A DNA stretch of 64,000 nt from Rhizophagus clarus (Eukaryota > Glomeromycota > Glomeromycetes > Glomerales > Glomeraceae): positions 1,466,501 to 1,530,500 of the forward strand of contig BLAL01000040.1 of NCBI GenBank assembly GCA_015698045.1, given 5' to 3'. How positions within the stretch are numbered: position 1 is the first letter of the stretch; every line of letters starts with the position of its first letter. This document shows positions 1 to 13,400 of the stretch, one piece after another. Below the pieces are notes generated by a model. That model ran no database searches and was not told where the DNA came from. It saw only the letters and a program-made list of their open reading frames with translations. The translations under genes and the position numbers were made by a program.

Positions 1-173
1 AAAGATTGATGTTTTCCAATTCTACATTTTCTATAATAAACACGATAACAAACTTCAATACATCCTATTAAATTTAATGAATTAGCCAATATTAAAATAA
101 TTGGTATTGGATTATATGTTATAGTTTTATGTGAGGATGAAATTAAAATGTCTGTCGGTTTAATAGGTTCCAT
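1..173 (-). CDS. Partial membrane protein gene, N-terminus only (cut by the window edge)
   Basis: An open frame starts with ATG at 173 and stays open for about 57 codons to the left edge, so only the N-terminus is visible. It begins MEPIKPTDILIS and continues into a hydrophobic stretch of about 20-25 residues (IPIILILANSLNLIGC), then a basic segment (YYRKCRIGK). This looks like a first transmembrane helix followed by positive residues on the cytoplasmic side. A TATATATAAA run lies about 55 bp upstream. I do not recognise the family; a multi-span membrane protein or receptor-like protein would fit. Too short to appear as a normal ORF. Confidence 0.5.
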   Translation of the reverse strand, partial: MEPIKPTDILISSSHKTITYNPIPIILILANSLNLIGCIEVCYRVYYRKCRIGKHQS

Positions 174-522
174 TCTTGCTAATGATTTATAATAATAATT
201 GATGAGAGAACACTTTACTTTCTTGCTCTATATATAAAAAAAAATAATAATTTCTAGATGATTTAACCGAAATAGGTAGATAAGTTTTTTGCCTCTGCAT
301 CATACTAAATCATACTAAAAAGAATTTGAATTTTAAATGTCACTTTGTATTCTGGATCACGCAAAATGACATCACAATATCGAGAGTTTTATTAATCATC
401 ATCCAATCAAAAAATAGACGATGATGAAATGTATGATCATTAATACATCATAAACTTGTAAACTGTGCCAATATTTGTTACTACCCACACGATAATCTCC
501 GGTCAAAAAGATTGAAACTATC

Positions 523-553
<31 letters not shown>

Positions 554-2134
554 TATATAATTAAATTAAACGATGGAATTTTCTATGTTAAACTCTAATG
601 CTATATTAACAATTATTATGATAGTATTTTTCCAACTTTGAGGTTATTATATTATGTACGTTCGCCTTTAATGAATTTCCTAAATATAGTGACGCGTAAA
701 ATTTTTTAAAGAAAATTACAATTATAATATCCTGTACGGTTAGTAAATTGTCGATCAACGACTGGGGACATTTCCAAGTACAGAAATTCCGATATTTCTA
801 GTTTATGGAGTAATTAAAAATTTAAAAATTAAAAATTCATTATCTGTTTATTATTTAATTTTAATTGCTCCCATTGTGTTCAAATCTGTTTGGGTCTATG
901 GTCATCACTCTTTCAGAATTTATTCAGAGCGAGGTTTTACTTTTGAACACCATAGATTTAATCTTGAACATTGTCTGACCCATTCTAACACAGTAAATAA
1001 AAAGAATGAGAATTTGTATGTTCTTAATCGTTTGTGAGACGGAGAAAAAAAAAAATTCTGTGGTACGTGATGATGTTGAATTTATATTATTACTTGAATT
1101 ATGGGATAAAAATTATGAAATTTTTAAAAAAAGCATGATGATCTCTTATTAATTAATTATTTTAGAGTTTTTTCTATTATAAGTTATTTCATTGTAATAT
1201 TTACATTATATGATTTTACTAAAAAAAATAAAATCAATGAAAAACGTAATATTTTGAGATTTTCCCACTTAAACAATGTGGTCTAGATGTTCAATGATTT
1301 TCTAAAAACATTATCCTGAAAACTTATTATATAAAATTTGAAGAATCCTAAATTCAAAACCCATTCTCAAAATGGAAACGTCTATATGAAATATAAAACA
1401 AATGTAACCAATATAAGAAAGAAATTATTAAATAAATTTTATTTTCTCCTGATTAAATCCAATACAATTACTTACATCGTGACTTTAAAAATAAAGAAAA
1501 TTAGACGTTGATTCACAAAATCGATAATAATTTTATCAATATTTCGATTTTCGAAAGCGTGAACTATAAAAAAGTAAAAAAATTTAATAAGCATATGTTA
1601 AGATTGTTACCCGAAAGAAGCGCGGAAAGTTTAGCAAATCTTTTATCTTTCGCGGTAGTGAATGATTATATTTAAACTTCACTAATGATCTTTTACAAAG
1701 ATTTTAGTGCTGTTTGGCACCCTTAATGATGTTGTAATACTGAAGCTGTGGTTTAGACCCTAGAATGGTAAAATCACAAAAAAATTTTGTTTTTCATCAA
1801 ACCTCGAGTTCTTCTAAATTTATATCTTCTCATCATTTTTTTTTTACATTACCGCAAAGGACATATGATCAAATTCGTGCGGTTTAATTATCAAAGAATG
1901 TTAAATTTTAACAACTAATACAATTATCATTTCAAATAACTTTACGTGCAGTATACAATTGTCATCTCAACATTCTAATAATGAGAAAATTTTTTTTTCA
2001 ATTATTTATAGAAAATTTGTAAATCATAAAAATAACTAATTAATAATTATAATAAATAATAGAAAAATATTTAATGATTTCATTTATAATTATGAAGAAA
2101 AAAAAAAAAAAAATACAAATATTAATACTGCAAT
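174..2134. other. Gene-free intergenic stretch
   Basis: No open frame here resembles a protein. The stretch is A/T-rich and includes an uninterrupted A tract at 523-550. It should hold the promoter of the left-edge gene (minus strand, reading left) and the 3' end of the BTB gene. I see no RNA gene or mobile element. Confidence 0.6.
523..550. repeat. Poly(A) tract, 28 bp
   Basis: Uninterrupted run of A in intergenic DNA. It is one of many A or T homopolymers in this window and likely to vary in length. Confidence 0.9.
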
Positions 2135-3074
2135 TTAAACAATGATCACATCAATTTGAATTATTTCAAAAGATTTAGTAGAAAATAAACCAAATTCATT
2201 TTCAGTCCTACAAGAAACTTCAACTTGTTTAGCTATCACTTTTTTGACGCCAGATTTTGCGAGAATGAAATCTTGTAATTTCTTTAAATTATTGCTTTGT
2301 AATAAAAATTGAATATCAGGTAAATCTTCTTCGTCATCATTAACTTCTTCTTTCTTATCAGAATTAAATAATGTCGAATTAGACGTTGAGTAAGAGAAAG
2401 AAGAATTAAAAGAACGATTCGAATGAGATTGTGAGGAATAAGGTAGATAAATCCACTCGTGTGGATCCGTCAAATGTTCAAGTTCTGTTGTAATATTTTT
2501 AGATGTAACTACATTTGGCGTCAAATAAAATGTTACTTGTTGGTGTCCACGTTTAGCATGGCGTTTCAAATAAGGAAGAATGACATCTTGAATCAAAGTA
2601 TCCAATCTATAGATACAAAAAAAAAAGTCAAAGAAAAATATTCTATAATTTCACGCATAGAATTCTAAGTATACAATACCTTTTTACAGCGTTATTAATA
2701 ACAGTATCTTTTAAAGAATTTTTATAATCTTTATAAGGAGTAGAGAATTCACCAATAACAGACGCATAACTAGGTAAACTATCTTCTTCTTTATCATCTT
2801 CAATTATATTATCGTAAGGTATACGAAATTCTCTCAACTGTAACTCAATGACTTCTTTGGCAACATTTCCTGGTACTAACAATTTATCATAACGAAGATA
2901 ATCTAGAATTACGCTAAATGCTAAAGGATTATGATCAAGAAATATTTCATTTTTTGAAAATGATGCTGATAAATAGAGGGAAGATAATTCGCTATTCGGA
3001 TATTTTTTTATTAAATCTTCTGATATTTCAAATTTGGTTCCTCCTACGTTAAAGATTACTTTATTTTTTGACAT
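2135..3074 (-). CDS. BTB/POZ (potassium-channel T1-type) domain protein
   Basis: Two exons, 3074-2680 and 2606-2135, are joined across a 73-bp GT-AG intron (donor gtattg, acceptor ctatag); the split codon AG|A keeps the frame and gives 288 residues. Residues about 4-95 match the BTB_2/T1 fold of KCTD and Kv-channel proteins: VIFNVGGTKFEI, then a leucine-rich segment and a FLDHNPLAFSVILDYLR-like core (here IFLDHNPLAFSVILDYLRYD). No channel pore follows. The C-terminal half has an acidic low-complexity stretch (KKEEVNDDEED), so it is a cytosolic KCTD-like protein. In animals such proteins often act as Cullin-3 adaptors or scaffold oligomers; that role is an inference here. The frame extends 27 codons further upstream but only to a TTG, so I chose the first ATG (MSKNKVIF), which directly precedes the domain. 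Confidence 0.85.
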
Positions 3075-3830
3075 TTTTGATGTTAAATCTTTAAAGAATT
3101 TCTTGAATTCTTTATTAAGAGGTAAAGAGGTAAATAAAGGAAGTATGTTAAACAAGAAAAACCAAGAAAGTTATTTATTTGTGTAATTGTCATCATGTGT
3201 CACAGACTTTGCTGCGTAAATAATATACGGTAACTCCCTTTATTCAACTATTTTTGTATAATCCGCGGATCAAATGACAAATTCACTTCAATTGACAAGT
3301 TCAAGTGACCACATAAAGAAGGTATCATGCATTTTGGAAAGAAAAAAAAGAAAGTTTCTTATTATGGTTTCTACTAAAAAGACAAAAAAATTCCCATGTT
3401 AATCTCCAATTACGGTAAAATAATGAATAGGCGTCAAACTGGATTTACGTCATCAGATGTTAGATAATAACTTTATCTCTAAAATTTTGGTTCGAAATGA
3501 GGAAAACAATTTTCAGCCGTTAAAGAAATGTATCTAAATCTGATCAAACAACGATGATTTCCTCCAAAAAACTCGAAATAAAAACAATTTCATTATGTAA
3601 ATACAAAAATTTTTTTTTATATAAACTCTACATATTTTCCTGCTTTCGATTTCTTTATCTTTTCAACATATTATAAATAACAATCATATATATTTTAACC
3701 CGAATACAAATACAAACTTTTTTTTTTTTTTAATTGAATTCCTGAATTTTTCGCGATTTCAACTTCAATTTCTTGGATTCCAATCTTATAAATTGAAGAT
3801 ATCATTACAAAACTCTCTACGTAAATAATA
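3075..3830. promoter_or_regulatory. Divergent intergenic region between the BTB gene and the flotillin gene
   Basis: The BTB gene reads left and the flotillin gene reads right, so both promoters should lie here. The region is A/T-rich. A TATATAAAC box-like sequence at about 3619-3627 lies about 200 bp before the flotillin ATG. No coding sequence is visible. Confidence 0.45.
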
Positions 3831-5352
3831 ATGTACAGAGTCAGGTAAGACATTTGTTTATCATTAATTATTTAGTTAAAATTATTTTATTTATATTCAT
3901 TCTCGTTTATAATTTAATAGTAATCCCAACCAATACTTGGTAAAAACTGGTGCTTTTGTTAAAGATGTCAAGTTGGTAAAGAAATCCTTTGTATTTCCAG
4001 GTAAACATGTAAACACATTATTCACAATTTAATTATAATTTTCTTATTTATTTTCAATTTTTATTTATAAATTTTCATAGGTCAAAGGTCCATTTTCTTT
4101 GATATAACACCAGTAAATTATACACTCCAATTACAAGCTATGACAACTGAAAAATTAGAATTTAATTTACCGGCTGTATTTACCATAGGACCAAAAGATG
4201 AACCAAGTGCACTAGAACGTTACGCAAAATTATTAGCAACGAATGGGAAAAATAGTGAACATGTAAAAGAATTAGTTAGAGGTATCATTGAAGGTGAAAC
4301 AAGAGTTATCGCCGCTGCTACTACTATGGAAGAAATCTTTCAAGAAAGAAAAAGTTTTAAAGAACAAGTTATTAAAAATGTTCAAGCTGAATTGGATCAA
4401 TTTGGTTTATTCATTTATAATGCCAACGTTAAACAACTTCAAGATACTCAAGGTTCTGAATATTTTGCTTATATGGTACGTTTATTTTACTTTACTTAAA
4501 AAAAAAAAAAATGATCACGTGTCCAATCTTTTTTTCTCTAAATTATAGCGTATGAAAACTCATGAAGGCGCTGTAAATAAGGCTAAAGTTGATGTAGCTG
4601 AAGCCAAATATAAGGGAGACGTTGGTGCTAAAGAACGTGAAGGTCTTACACGTCAAGAAACGGCAAAGATTGAATCCGACACTGTTATTATAGAAAATGA
4701 ACGCAAAGTCCAAGTAGCAGAAGCTGAAATGAATCTGGCAACAAAAAAATCGGAATTTGAAAGACAAACAAAAATCGCAAGTATTGAAGCCGCTCAAGCT
4801 GCGAAAATGCGTGAAAGTGAATTACAAAAACAAGTTGAAGAACGAAGATTATTATCAGAAACAGAAAGATTGCGTGTCCAATATGTTGCCAAAGCTACGG
4901 CTGAATTTGAAGCCGCTAAGTCTGTTGCAAATGCAAAGCTATATACCTCACAAAAAGATGCTGAAGCTAAATTTTGCTTAAAACAAAAAGAAGCTGAAGG
5001 TGCTTTAGCTATGTATAATGCTCAAGCTGAGGGTGTTAAAAATATAGTGGATGCATTTGGAGGAGATGCCAATGCTGCTATACAATATTTTATGATTGAA
5101 CGAAATGTTTTCCCACAATTGGCTAAAGAAAATGCTAATGCAATTCAAGGTCTTAATCCAAAGATTACTATTTGGAATACCGGCGGAGAATCAAGTGGTG
5201 ATGGTTCATTAGGTATTGTGAAAAATATCTTTCAATCAATACCCCCACTTTTAAGCACGATCAAAGAACAAACAGGAATTACTCCACCTTCTTGGATGAT
5301 TAATGTGCCCAACAATGATTCAAGTCATACCAGCAGTGGTGATAACAAGTAA
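3831..5352 (+). CDS. Flotillin-like SPFH/band-7 protein
   Basis: Four exons (3831-3844, 3921-4000, 4081-4475, 4549-5352) join in frame to 430 residues. Exon 1 encodes only MYRVS; the next begins [10 protein letters not shown], the usual N-terminus of fungal flotillins. Residues about 5-165 form the SPFH/band-7 domain, with the conserved IIEGETR and IFQERKSFK segments. Residues about 165-350 are a long EA-rich coiled coil ([40 protein letters not shown]) that mediates oligomerisation. The C-terminus keeps the [14 protein letters not shown] segment typical of flotillins. Flotillins assemble on the inner face of sterol-rich membrane domains and act in endocytosis and signalling; there is no signal peptide. 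The introns are 72-80 bp with standard gta donors. Family assignment is firm; the cellular role is by family. Confidence 0.95.
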
Positions 5353-7444
5353 TCATTATCGAACGATTAGATTTCATTGGTGATTGATACATGATAGTTA
5401 AATTCGTATTTTTGTATTTTTGTTTTATGAATTACGTTTGTATTTTTTTTTTGTTATATAAATTACAATATTACATGTATATTTCGTATTATTATCAAAT
5501 AAATTTAAGTTACTCTATACGTGCATCACGTGACTCTTAAGACGCCTTTCTCGTAGTCAAATAGGATAAGCAAGATATTTTTGATGCATTACAACATTAA
5601 TTGACAGCTATTGATAGGGATGGATGATATACCAACATCCCTATATATAACTAATATTTATTTTCAGACCTACTTATCACAATTAAAAAAGGATGAATTT
5701 TAATATTGGTGGAATATGTTTTAAGCGTGGAAAAATTATGATAAAATAATGTGTTATTTTTATTTCATATTACATAATAATTATCAATTGGAAAATAAAA
5801 CACCATAATGTCGCAGTAATTGGTGCAGTTACTATAGATAAAATTTGGTTGGAAGTTTAATATCAACAACTGATTATAAAATTTATCTTTATTTAATTAC
5901 GATATAAAATAATATTAAATATCGAATATTTTGATGCTTCAATATCACTTTTATTAAATTTGCACTAATTTAATTGATTTTCTTCTCTTGTTTTAAGAGG
6001 AACCATTTTTGTTCATTAATTATTGGTGAAGACTGAAGACCAGTTGAACTATCCGCTCTACGAATTTGCTTCAAATATTTTTAATGTTCCAAGCGACTAG
6101 AATAGAATAACTCCATTTTACATTAAAAGAAATTAAAATATTTATAAATTATTTATATAATACATGTTGATTAAGTATAAAATATTATTAGGAAAAAAAT
6201 TACAAGTTTGAGGATAAAACATTAAATATAATAAAGAATATATATAAATATAATGTATAAGTATGTATATACGCAGTATATATATACCGCCCGCATTATA
6301 AAATAAATATGAAAAGAATGTGTAAAAGTAACTATATTTGATTAAAACCTTTGTTTTCTTGTGAATGATTTTCTATCAAATGCGTAAACATTTTTTTTTT
6401 TTTTTTTCAACTAAGGAAATTTAGCAAAGTATGTTGTGGTTAATGTTTACTGTAAAATATTGATATTAGGTATCGTTCTCTATAATATATTAAAAATATA
6501 ATATTAAATTTGGAACGAAAAATAACTTTTTATAAATTTAAATTCTTTTAGAACTTACACATTCATTGCTACTTGTATCATCGGACCTAAAAATTTAATG
6601 GAATTAAAAATTTGCCGGTAAACCCGTGTCATTTTGTCACGAAATTTATAAAATTATTTTTTCTCAAGAAAAAAAAAGGAAATGCATATACGATATCTCA
6701 AAGTTTTCAAGATATTTTTATATAAGAAATTTGTGTAACTTGCTCAACTCTTAAAATAGTGCTGGGATATTAACGTTATATAAAAAAAGAAACAAATTTA
6801 AGGAATATAAAGAAAGCTAGAAAGGAAAAATTTTAAAGCATGTGATGCATGATATGAAAATCTCGAATATAATTATACAAAAAATGAATTACACGTGCAA
6901 AAAAGGAATAAAAATAAATAAAAATGTGATTTTGATCTTCCGGATCGAATGATTTTATGTTTGGGTTAACTATCCCCTAAACGGCAAGCAAATTTGCCCG
7001 TAAATTCGGTAGTCATTTATTTCAAAAATTTTTGCAAGAATCAAATTGAAGTGTGAAATGAAATTTTTTAAATTAAAAAATAAAAATTTCGAAGTCAATT
7101 TAAATGCGTAGATGTAGATCAACATAACTGCGGATTTTTAACGATCAGAAAGAGCTGCAGTATAATTTTTTCGATATTTATAGCTTTCGATCTCTATATT
7201 TCTAATCACGGAGTTCAATGACTGAGTTTACTATAATTATTTGATGGACATTTATTCATTTTTTATTAATTTAATATATCACGAAAATTATTAACATATT
7301 TTAAAATATTAATTAAAAAGTAAACTATGCCTGATGCTACTTAATTTTCTAAATAAATGCCATAAATTAATTCTAAACGTTCTTACAATTATAAATAATT
7401 ATAAATATTGGAATTCTAATTTACAATAATAAAGGAGAGTGAAA
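5353..7444. other. Gene-free intergenic stretch (convergent 3' ends)
   Basis: Flotillin and the first RNF213-like gene converge here. The sequence is A/T-rich, with a T homopolymer near 6391-6408 and the palindrome TCACGTGA at 5526-5533. I see no gene, RNA gene or mobile element. Confidence 0.55.
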
Positions 7445-10400
7445 TTACATTGCGTCATATTTATTTCCCTGCTTATTTGATCGTTTTCTTTGCTGTTGAT
7501 CATTGCGTGGCCTATTAGATGGCCTTGTTGATCGTCCTGTATAAGAGTTTGAACCTGATGCAGAATCATTATTAAATGATCTTGTTGATGATCCTGAAAA
7601 AGAATTTGAACCTGATGCAGAATCATTATTAAATGGCCTTGATCGTCCTGTATAAGATTTTGAACCAGGTGCAGAATCATGATTAAATGGTCTTGTTGAT
7701 GGTAACGTAGAAGGATCCGATGTTGTCCCCATATGAGAATTAAAATATTCGCTGCTCATAGGTACAGTTGTAACCTCTTCTGAATTATAATCAGGTTCAG
7801 AAAATACGTCATTCGAATTTCTAAATTTATTCCTATTTCCTCCCATTTGTTGTTGTTTCTTCTTGATTTCCTATTATGAATTAAATTTTAATTTAGCGAA
7901 ACTTTTTTTACAGAAAATAAAAATAAATAATTACTTCGAAGAATTTGATTTACCTCAATTTTAGAGTTAACATATAAATAAGCCTCATAAATATGACAAA
8001 TTAATAAGGAATCCGGAAATATTTCTTCTAATAACTCCATTGAAACATTAGCAGGCCACAAATTTAATTCTTCATCTGTTATATAATATTTTAATAGGTG
8101 TTCGTGCTTGTTTGGATCTAAAAATCTTTGCATAAATCTTTTCATTGCAGTAGCAAATATTTCTGCTTTTATACATTTTTGCGTATCTGAAGCTTGTTCG
8201 AATCCAACAGCTGTATTAATTTCTTGCTTTATTTGTTCTGAAATTTCAGTTTTGAATTTTTCATCAATATATTGTATCACGGAATTTGCAACTTGATCTT
8301 CAACCAATTCATATAAAGCTACCAAATGCTTGAGACACAATCCAGCACCCAACAAGTCAGTAAAAGACTTGTTTTCTAATAGTATAGATAATTTCATCCA
8401 TTGATTAACATATTGTGCGATTTGAGTCTCTCCATTTCCAACCGAAGTGCGTTTCACGAAGCAGAGTAAAATTTCCATCGAGGATAAAAGTTCGGATGCG
8501 TTATCATAAGATAATGAATAATTATTAGTATGATATCTATATGAATTGTTAGTTACTCCCATAATTAAAGAAATCTGATCGGATGGAATTTGTTGTTGAG
8601 GGATTAAAGTTTTGATATCACCTAAAATTCTCATGTGTCCTTGGAATAATTCCTTATGATATGGGAATGGCTCCATATATGCTTGTGAATCATTCAGAGT
8701 ATCTATATGGACTTTGTCAAAAATTAATCTATGCGCAAGATCCATTTCAATTTTTTGTAAATCGTAAATTACATCTTGGCCTCTTCCAGTTTCAAGATTA
8801 CGATCACTATATTGAAGAATATTATCATCCCATTCATAATTTATAAAATTATTTTGTTTTGTTTGATCGATTTTCAAAGATTGAATATAAAAGCGAGTAG
8901 AACTTTCTGTAGAATCGGTATCAGTTCCTGAAGCAACTTTTTCCTGTATAAAATAAGATTCTTCTAAAAATTTAAGCGCTTTAGAATGTTCTGTAGGAAT
9001 TGATAAGACTTCTTGTAAGAAGTTATTTTGTAATCCAATCAGGTAATCCAAAATAGCACAAAGATACACGCCCGAATCTTTTGGTTCGACCAAAGCAAGT
9101 GAAATAAAAGATTTCAAATTCATATCAGGTTTTGGTTTCGGAAGTTCGTGACATTGAAATTGATCGACATCACTAATAACTTCATTCCAAGCTTTAGCAA
9201 AATCGTTGAAATTCGATGTTAGATACTTGAATATTTCTTCAGATTCTCCGTAATTAGATTCTTCATTTATAAATTCTTGGAAAGTTTTTTCTTGTGCTTT
9301 TTCTCGACTCAAGCGATATCCAAGACGTGATGATATTATTTGGACAAAATTCACTATCGGCCAAAGGTATTTAATTTTCTCTAGTTTGTCAAAATACCTA
9401 AAGAATACTGAAATAAAAGGAAAATGTGTTTCGTGATTCTCTATATCTGAATTGTAATAAGCACGAAAACCTTGAAGACTAGTTGTTCCTATTGATCTCC
9501 AAAGCCTTGGTAAATGTTCAAGTTTGTATTTTCGATCCATTGGCAAGGTTTGGTTAACTTCTCCTTCAATGATATTGGAATTTCCTTGAGTTTCAGCCAA
9601 TGCAGCGTCAAGTTTTGCACGAAATTCAGTAGCTGTGTTCGTAACACTTTTAATTAATGGTGAAACATAATTTTGCGTAAATTTTGTCTCCCATTCTTCA
9701 CGCTCTCCAGGTGTCTTTAAGGTTGAATCTTTGGGTGGATTTAAAGTCATTCTATCAAGAGTTGCATGTAGTAAGAGAGCTAGGTTTTCTTCACGACAAT
9801 TCAAAATTTTTAAAAGAATTTTCCAATCATTTTTAATGTGTCCCATGCAATACGCCAAACTATCGTTTGCTACATTATTATTTTTTTGTAAAAAGGTATT
9901 TGCAGTACCAGAAGGAGCCCAAGCTCCAATTATTGAATGAACAAATAAATGAAGAATTCTATATGAAGCCGGGGGTAAATTGCGAACATTATGGTTGATA
10001 TCTTCATTCTCAGCCTCAGCAATATATCCCTTATCATCTTTTGCGACCAAATTTCTCCTGATTGGAGCTACATCTAACCTTGTATTTCCAGCTTCGGATA
10101 CATGATTTTCACCGCCAATCATGTTACCACATTCAGGGCATCTACCTCGCCCATTAGCTTGCCCACAATCACCGATAAGATAAACATACCCACATTTACA
10201 TTGATATCTATTTGAAGGAAAATAAATTTTTTAGAATAAAAATTAAATATATGAAAAATTTATTGAAATTATGTATAATTACCGAGTAAATTGACCATTC
10301 TTTTGGAGGACAGCACTTAATATGATAGACTCTACGTCAGATGGACAAGTGAGAATATACAACCCACTACAATAATTTAAATTTTGCAGTAAATAAGCTA

Positions 10401-13400
10401 ATGGTGACGCATCTGCAGGAAGAGATGAATGCAATGCTATAACATGTCCAACTACTGACTTAATTAGTAAATCTGAATTACTAGTATTATTATCAAAGTA
10501 TAATAGTGGACATTGATTTGTAGTTATATTTTTGATAATTTGTCTATAAATAATAGATAAAGAAGATATCTGCTCGATCTTTTCATTTAAAAATTCTGCA
10601 ACTTGATCTTCTGCATGAGCCCAATCTCTTGTTGCTCTTATAGCATGAAGGCGATTAAGAATAATTCCCATCAATGAAATTCTGGCTTTTATTGATTCTT
10701 TCTTTTTTAAGATCTTGAAGATTTGGTTAAATTGATCTTTATTATGGTAAGAGTAGAGTAACGAAAAACAATTATCCGTGCCAGAATAATCCTCTAAAGA
10801 GTAATAAGCATTAAATTGCAATCGAATTTCTTGACTATTGTCCCAAGTTAAAGAACCAAGCCACGGCAGAGTATATTTTTGAGCCTGGCAAAATTTTTTG
10901 ATATCATCCATAGAATATTCTCTATTACGCAGATCTCGTATAAAATAAATCTTTAATGAGTGGATCAAAGGATTAGAAACTTCCATGTAATAATTAAGTT
11001 GATTCAACATTTGATTGGGATCAAAATCTTCGGTTTCCATGAAATTCCGGAAATTAAATTCAATCGAATGGAATATACTAACTTGAATCGTCGAGTCCCA
11101 TAATTTATGAACAAATTCTTTCATGAATGCAATTGCAGTTATTTTTTGTAACGCTCTAGCATTCTGGGCATATAAAGCTTCTATTGCATAACGAAGATAG
11201 GGCGATAATTTAATCAAGTCGTATCGAGAAAAATATGTTGTCTGGATAATGTCACAAAATAATGCAGCCATCAACGAGTCACAACCTCTGTCTTCCAACA
11301 ACTCATTAATAATTTCAAATCGTAGTGAGCGTAACATTTCTCCAGGACTAACTAGCCATGTAAAGAATTCGAAAGGCTCATTCTTATTTTCTTCTTCAAA
11401 TATACTTTTAATAACTTTCCCCATAAGAGGAAAAGGATCTTCTAGGAATAAATTACGATAAAGTTCCAATTTAGTAGGTGATTCGAATGGGATAATTTCT
11501 AAACTTTTCATGACAAAAGATTGTTTTGCAAATGTTATTTTGTTTGTTTGTTCGGTTTCAATGTTTCTAAAAATTTCAAAGACTTCGTGAATAAACCGTG
11601 TCGAAAAAATTTCATCATCAGTATCTTCAATTTTGATAATTTCTTTGACAGTCTCCAAGTGAATCAACTCAGTCGATAATAAATCATAGCAAATTTGTAA
11701 TAACTGAAAAGATTCAGTTATGGTAAAACCTGAAATCTTTTCACAGAGATTCAAAACTTTTTTAATTTCGCGTTGCAATTCAATTGTTTCTTGATTTTTA
11801 ATAATTCTTTTGAACATCATATTCGTAACTTCGATCACAAGATAATCATCAAAATTTGCATTTGTAAGGTCACCGTCATCCATATAAATGTGATTAATAA
11901 TGTTAGGACACATATGAACTAATTGAAATGCTGCTAAAGTAGAACTAGCATGTTCCCACCAAAATGCGTGCAATAAAATGGGATTTAAGACTTCCTCCTT
12001 ACCAAGTTTACATTTGAGAATATAGGATAACACGGAGTTATTTTTTAGGCTCGTTTCACTATTGCAAATTATACTAACAAAATCCTTGAAATATAAATCT
12101 GAAGCTTGTTCCAATGGAGAAGTCCTTAATAGTGTCACGGAATTAAATATTTTATTAGAAAAACTTTTAATATAATCTTCGTAAATGTATTCCAGTAATT
12201 TTCCGGTAGAAGAGTCTATATTTTCTTTATCTCCTCTAAGTAATGATATTTCTTCTTCGTATAAAGTTTTGAAGTTATCAATTTGCTTCATAAAGTAAAA
12301 TGAAAAAGGAAATTGCAAATCAAGACCACTAACAGACATTCTGTATCCATCCGGCTTTGGTTCTGGTAATATGTCAATATCGACAATACTACTATCCATA
12401 AACATTTCTTTCCAGAAGTCAAGAAATTGTTCGCGTTGTGGTGACATCTCGGCTCCTGGTAAGTCATGAATAAGAAATGTTTTTGTAGCTCCTAATCGTT
12501 CTAGAGAACATAGGATTTTCGCAATAGGTTGACGAACTAATGTGCGGATGTGTGCTTGTAAAGCGATAGAAAACGAGGAATATGGGTATAATAATTTTTT
12601 GTTGGATGCCACATGGTATTGCCAGTCTTGTTTGGCATTTATTTTCAACCATTCTTGAGTTCTTGTCTTTAAACAATTCACGAAGTTTGGATGTTCAAAA
12701 ATCTTTCGATTTAAGTATCTAATTAAATAAATAGTTAAATAGATTAAAGATTTTATTATGTCCGAACAAATTCACTTCTTTTTACCAAGATATCAATACT
12801 TACTTTACATGATTAACTGATTTAACATTGTTTGGATACTTCATACATAGTAAACACCATAACATTTCTTGTTTCAATATTTCTTCGAATGGATAGGTTG
12901 TTTCGATTATGTCACATAAATTGCCTTCCAATAAAACAGATAAAGGTCTTACTTGCTTCGCTAATGCTTCGATTGTGACTTGCTTCCATCCGCACATAAA
13001 GTTGAACGCCGTTAATTTTGCACTTGTTTCTCGACGGAGATGAAGAACAATACAGGCATGTTTATTTTTTATTAAATTATTTTCTTGTGCTTTTTGTAAA
13101 TATTCATTTCGGGATTGTTCGATAATAAACTTAGCTAATTTGATGCATTCTGTACTTACAATAGTGGTATCACATTGTAATATTAATAATTCGTAATCTG
13201 ACCCGAACCAAAATTTTTTCATTTGCTTTTGAAATTGATTTTCAGTTTTGAAAGTTGAAAGTTTCAAAACATAACATTTTGGGGTAACATTCTTTAAGCA
13301 AAATTTAATGTTTGTGTTTATGTTTGAAAACGTGTTAACTATGATCAAATGCCCATCCAAATTAGCGTTACGTAATAAATCTTGAAAGTAATCTGCTATA

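Noticed and set aside
2643..3155. Upstream start for the BTB protein at 3155
   Set aside because: The codon there is TTG; the first ATG is at 3074 and directly precedes the domain.
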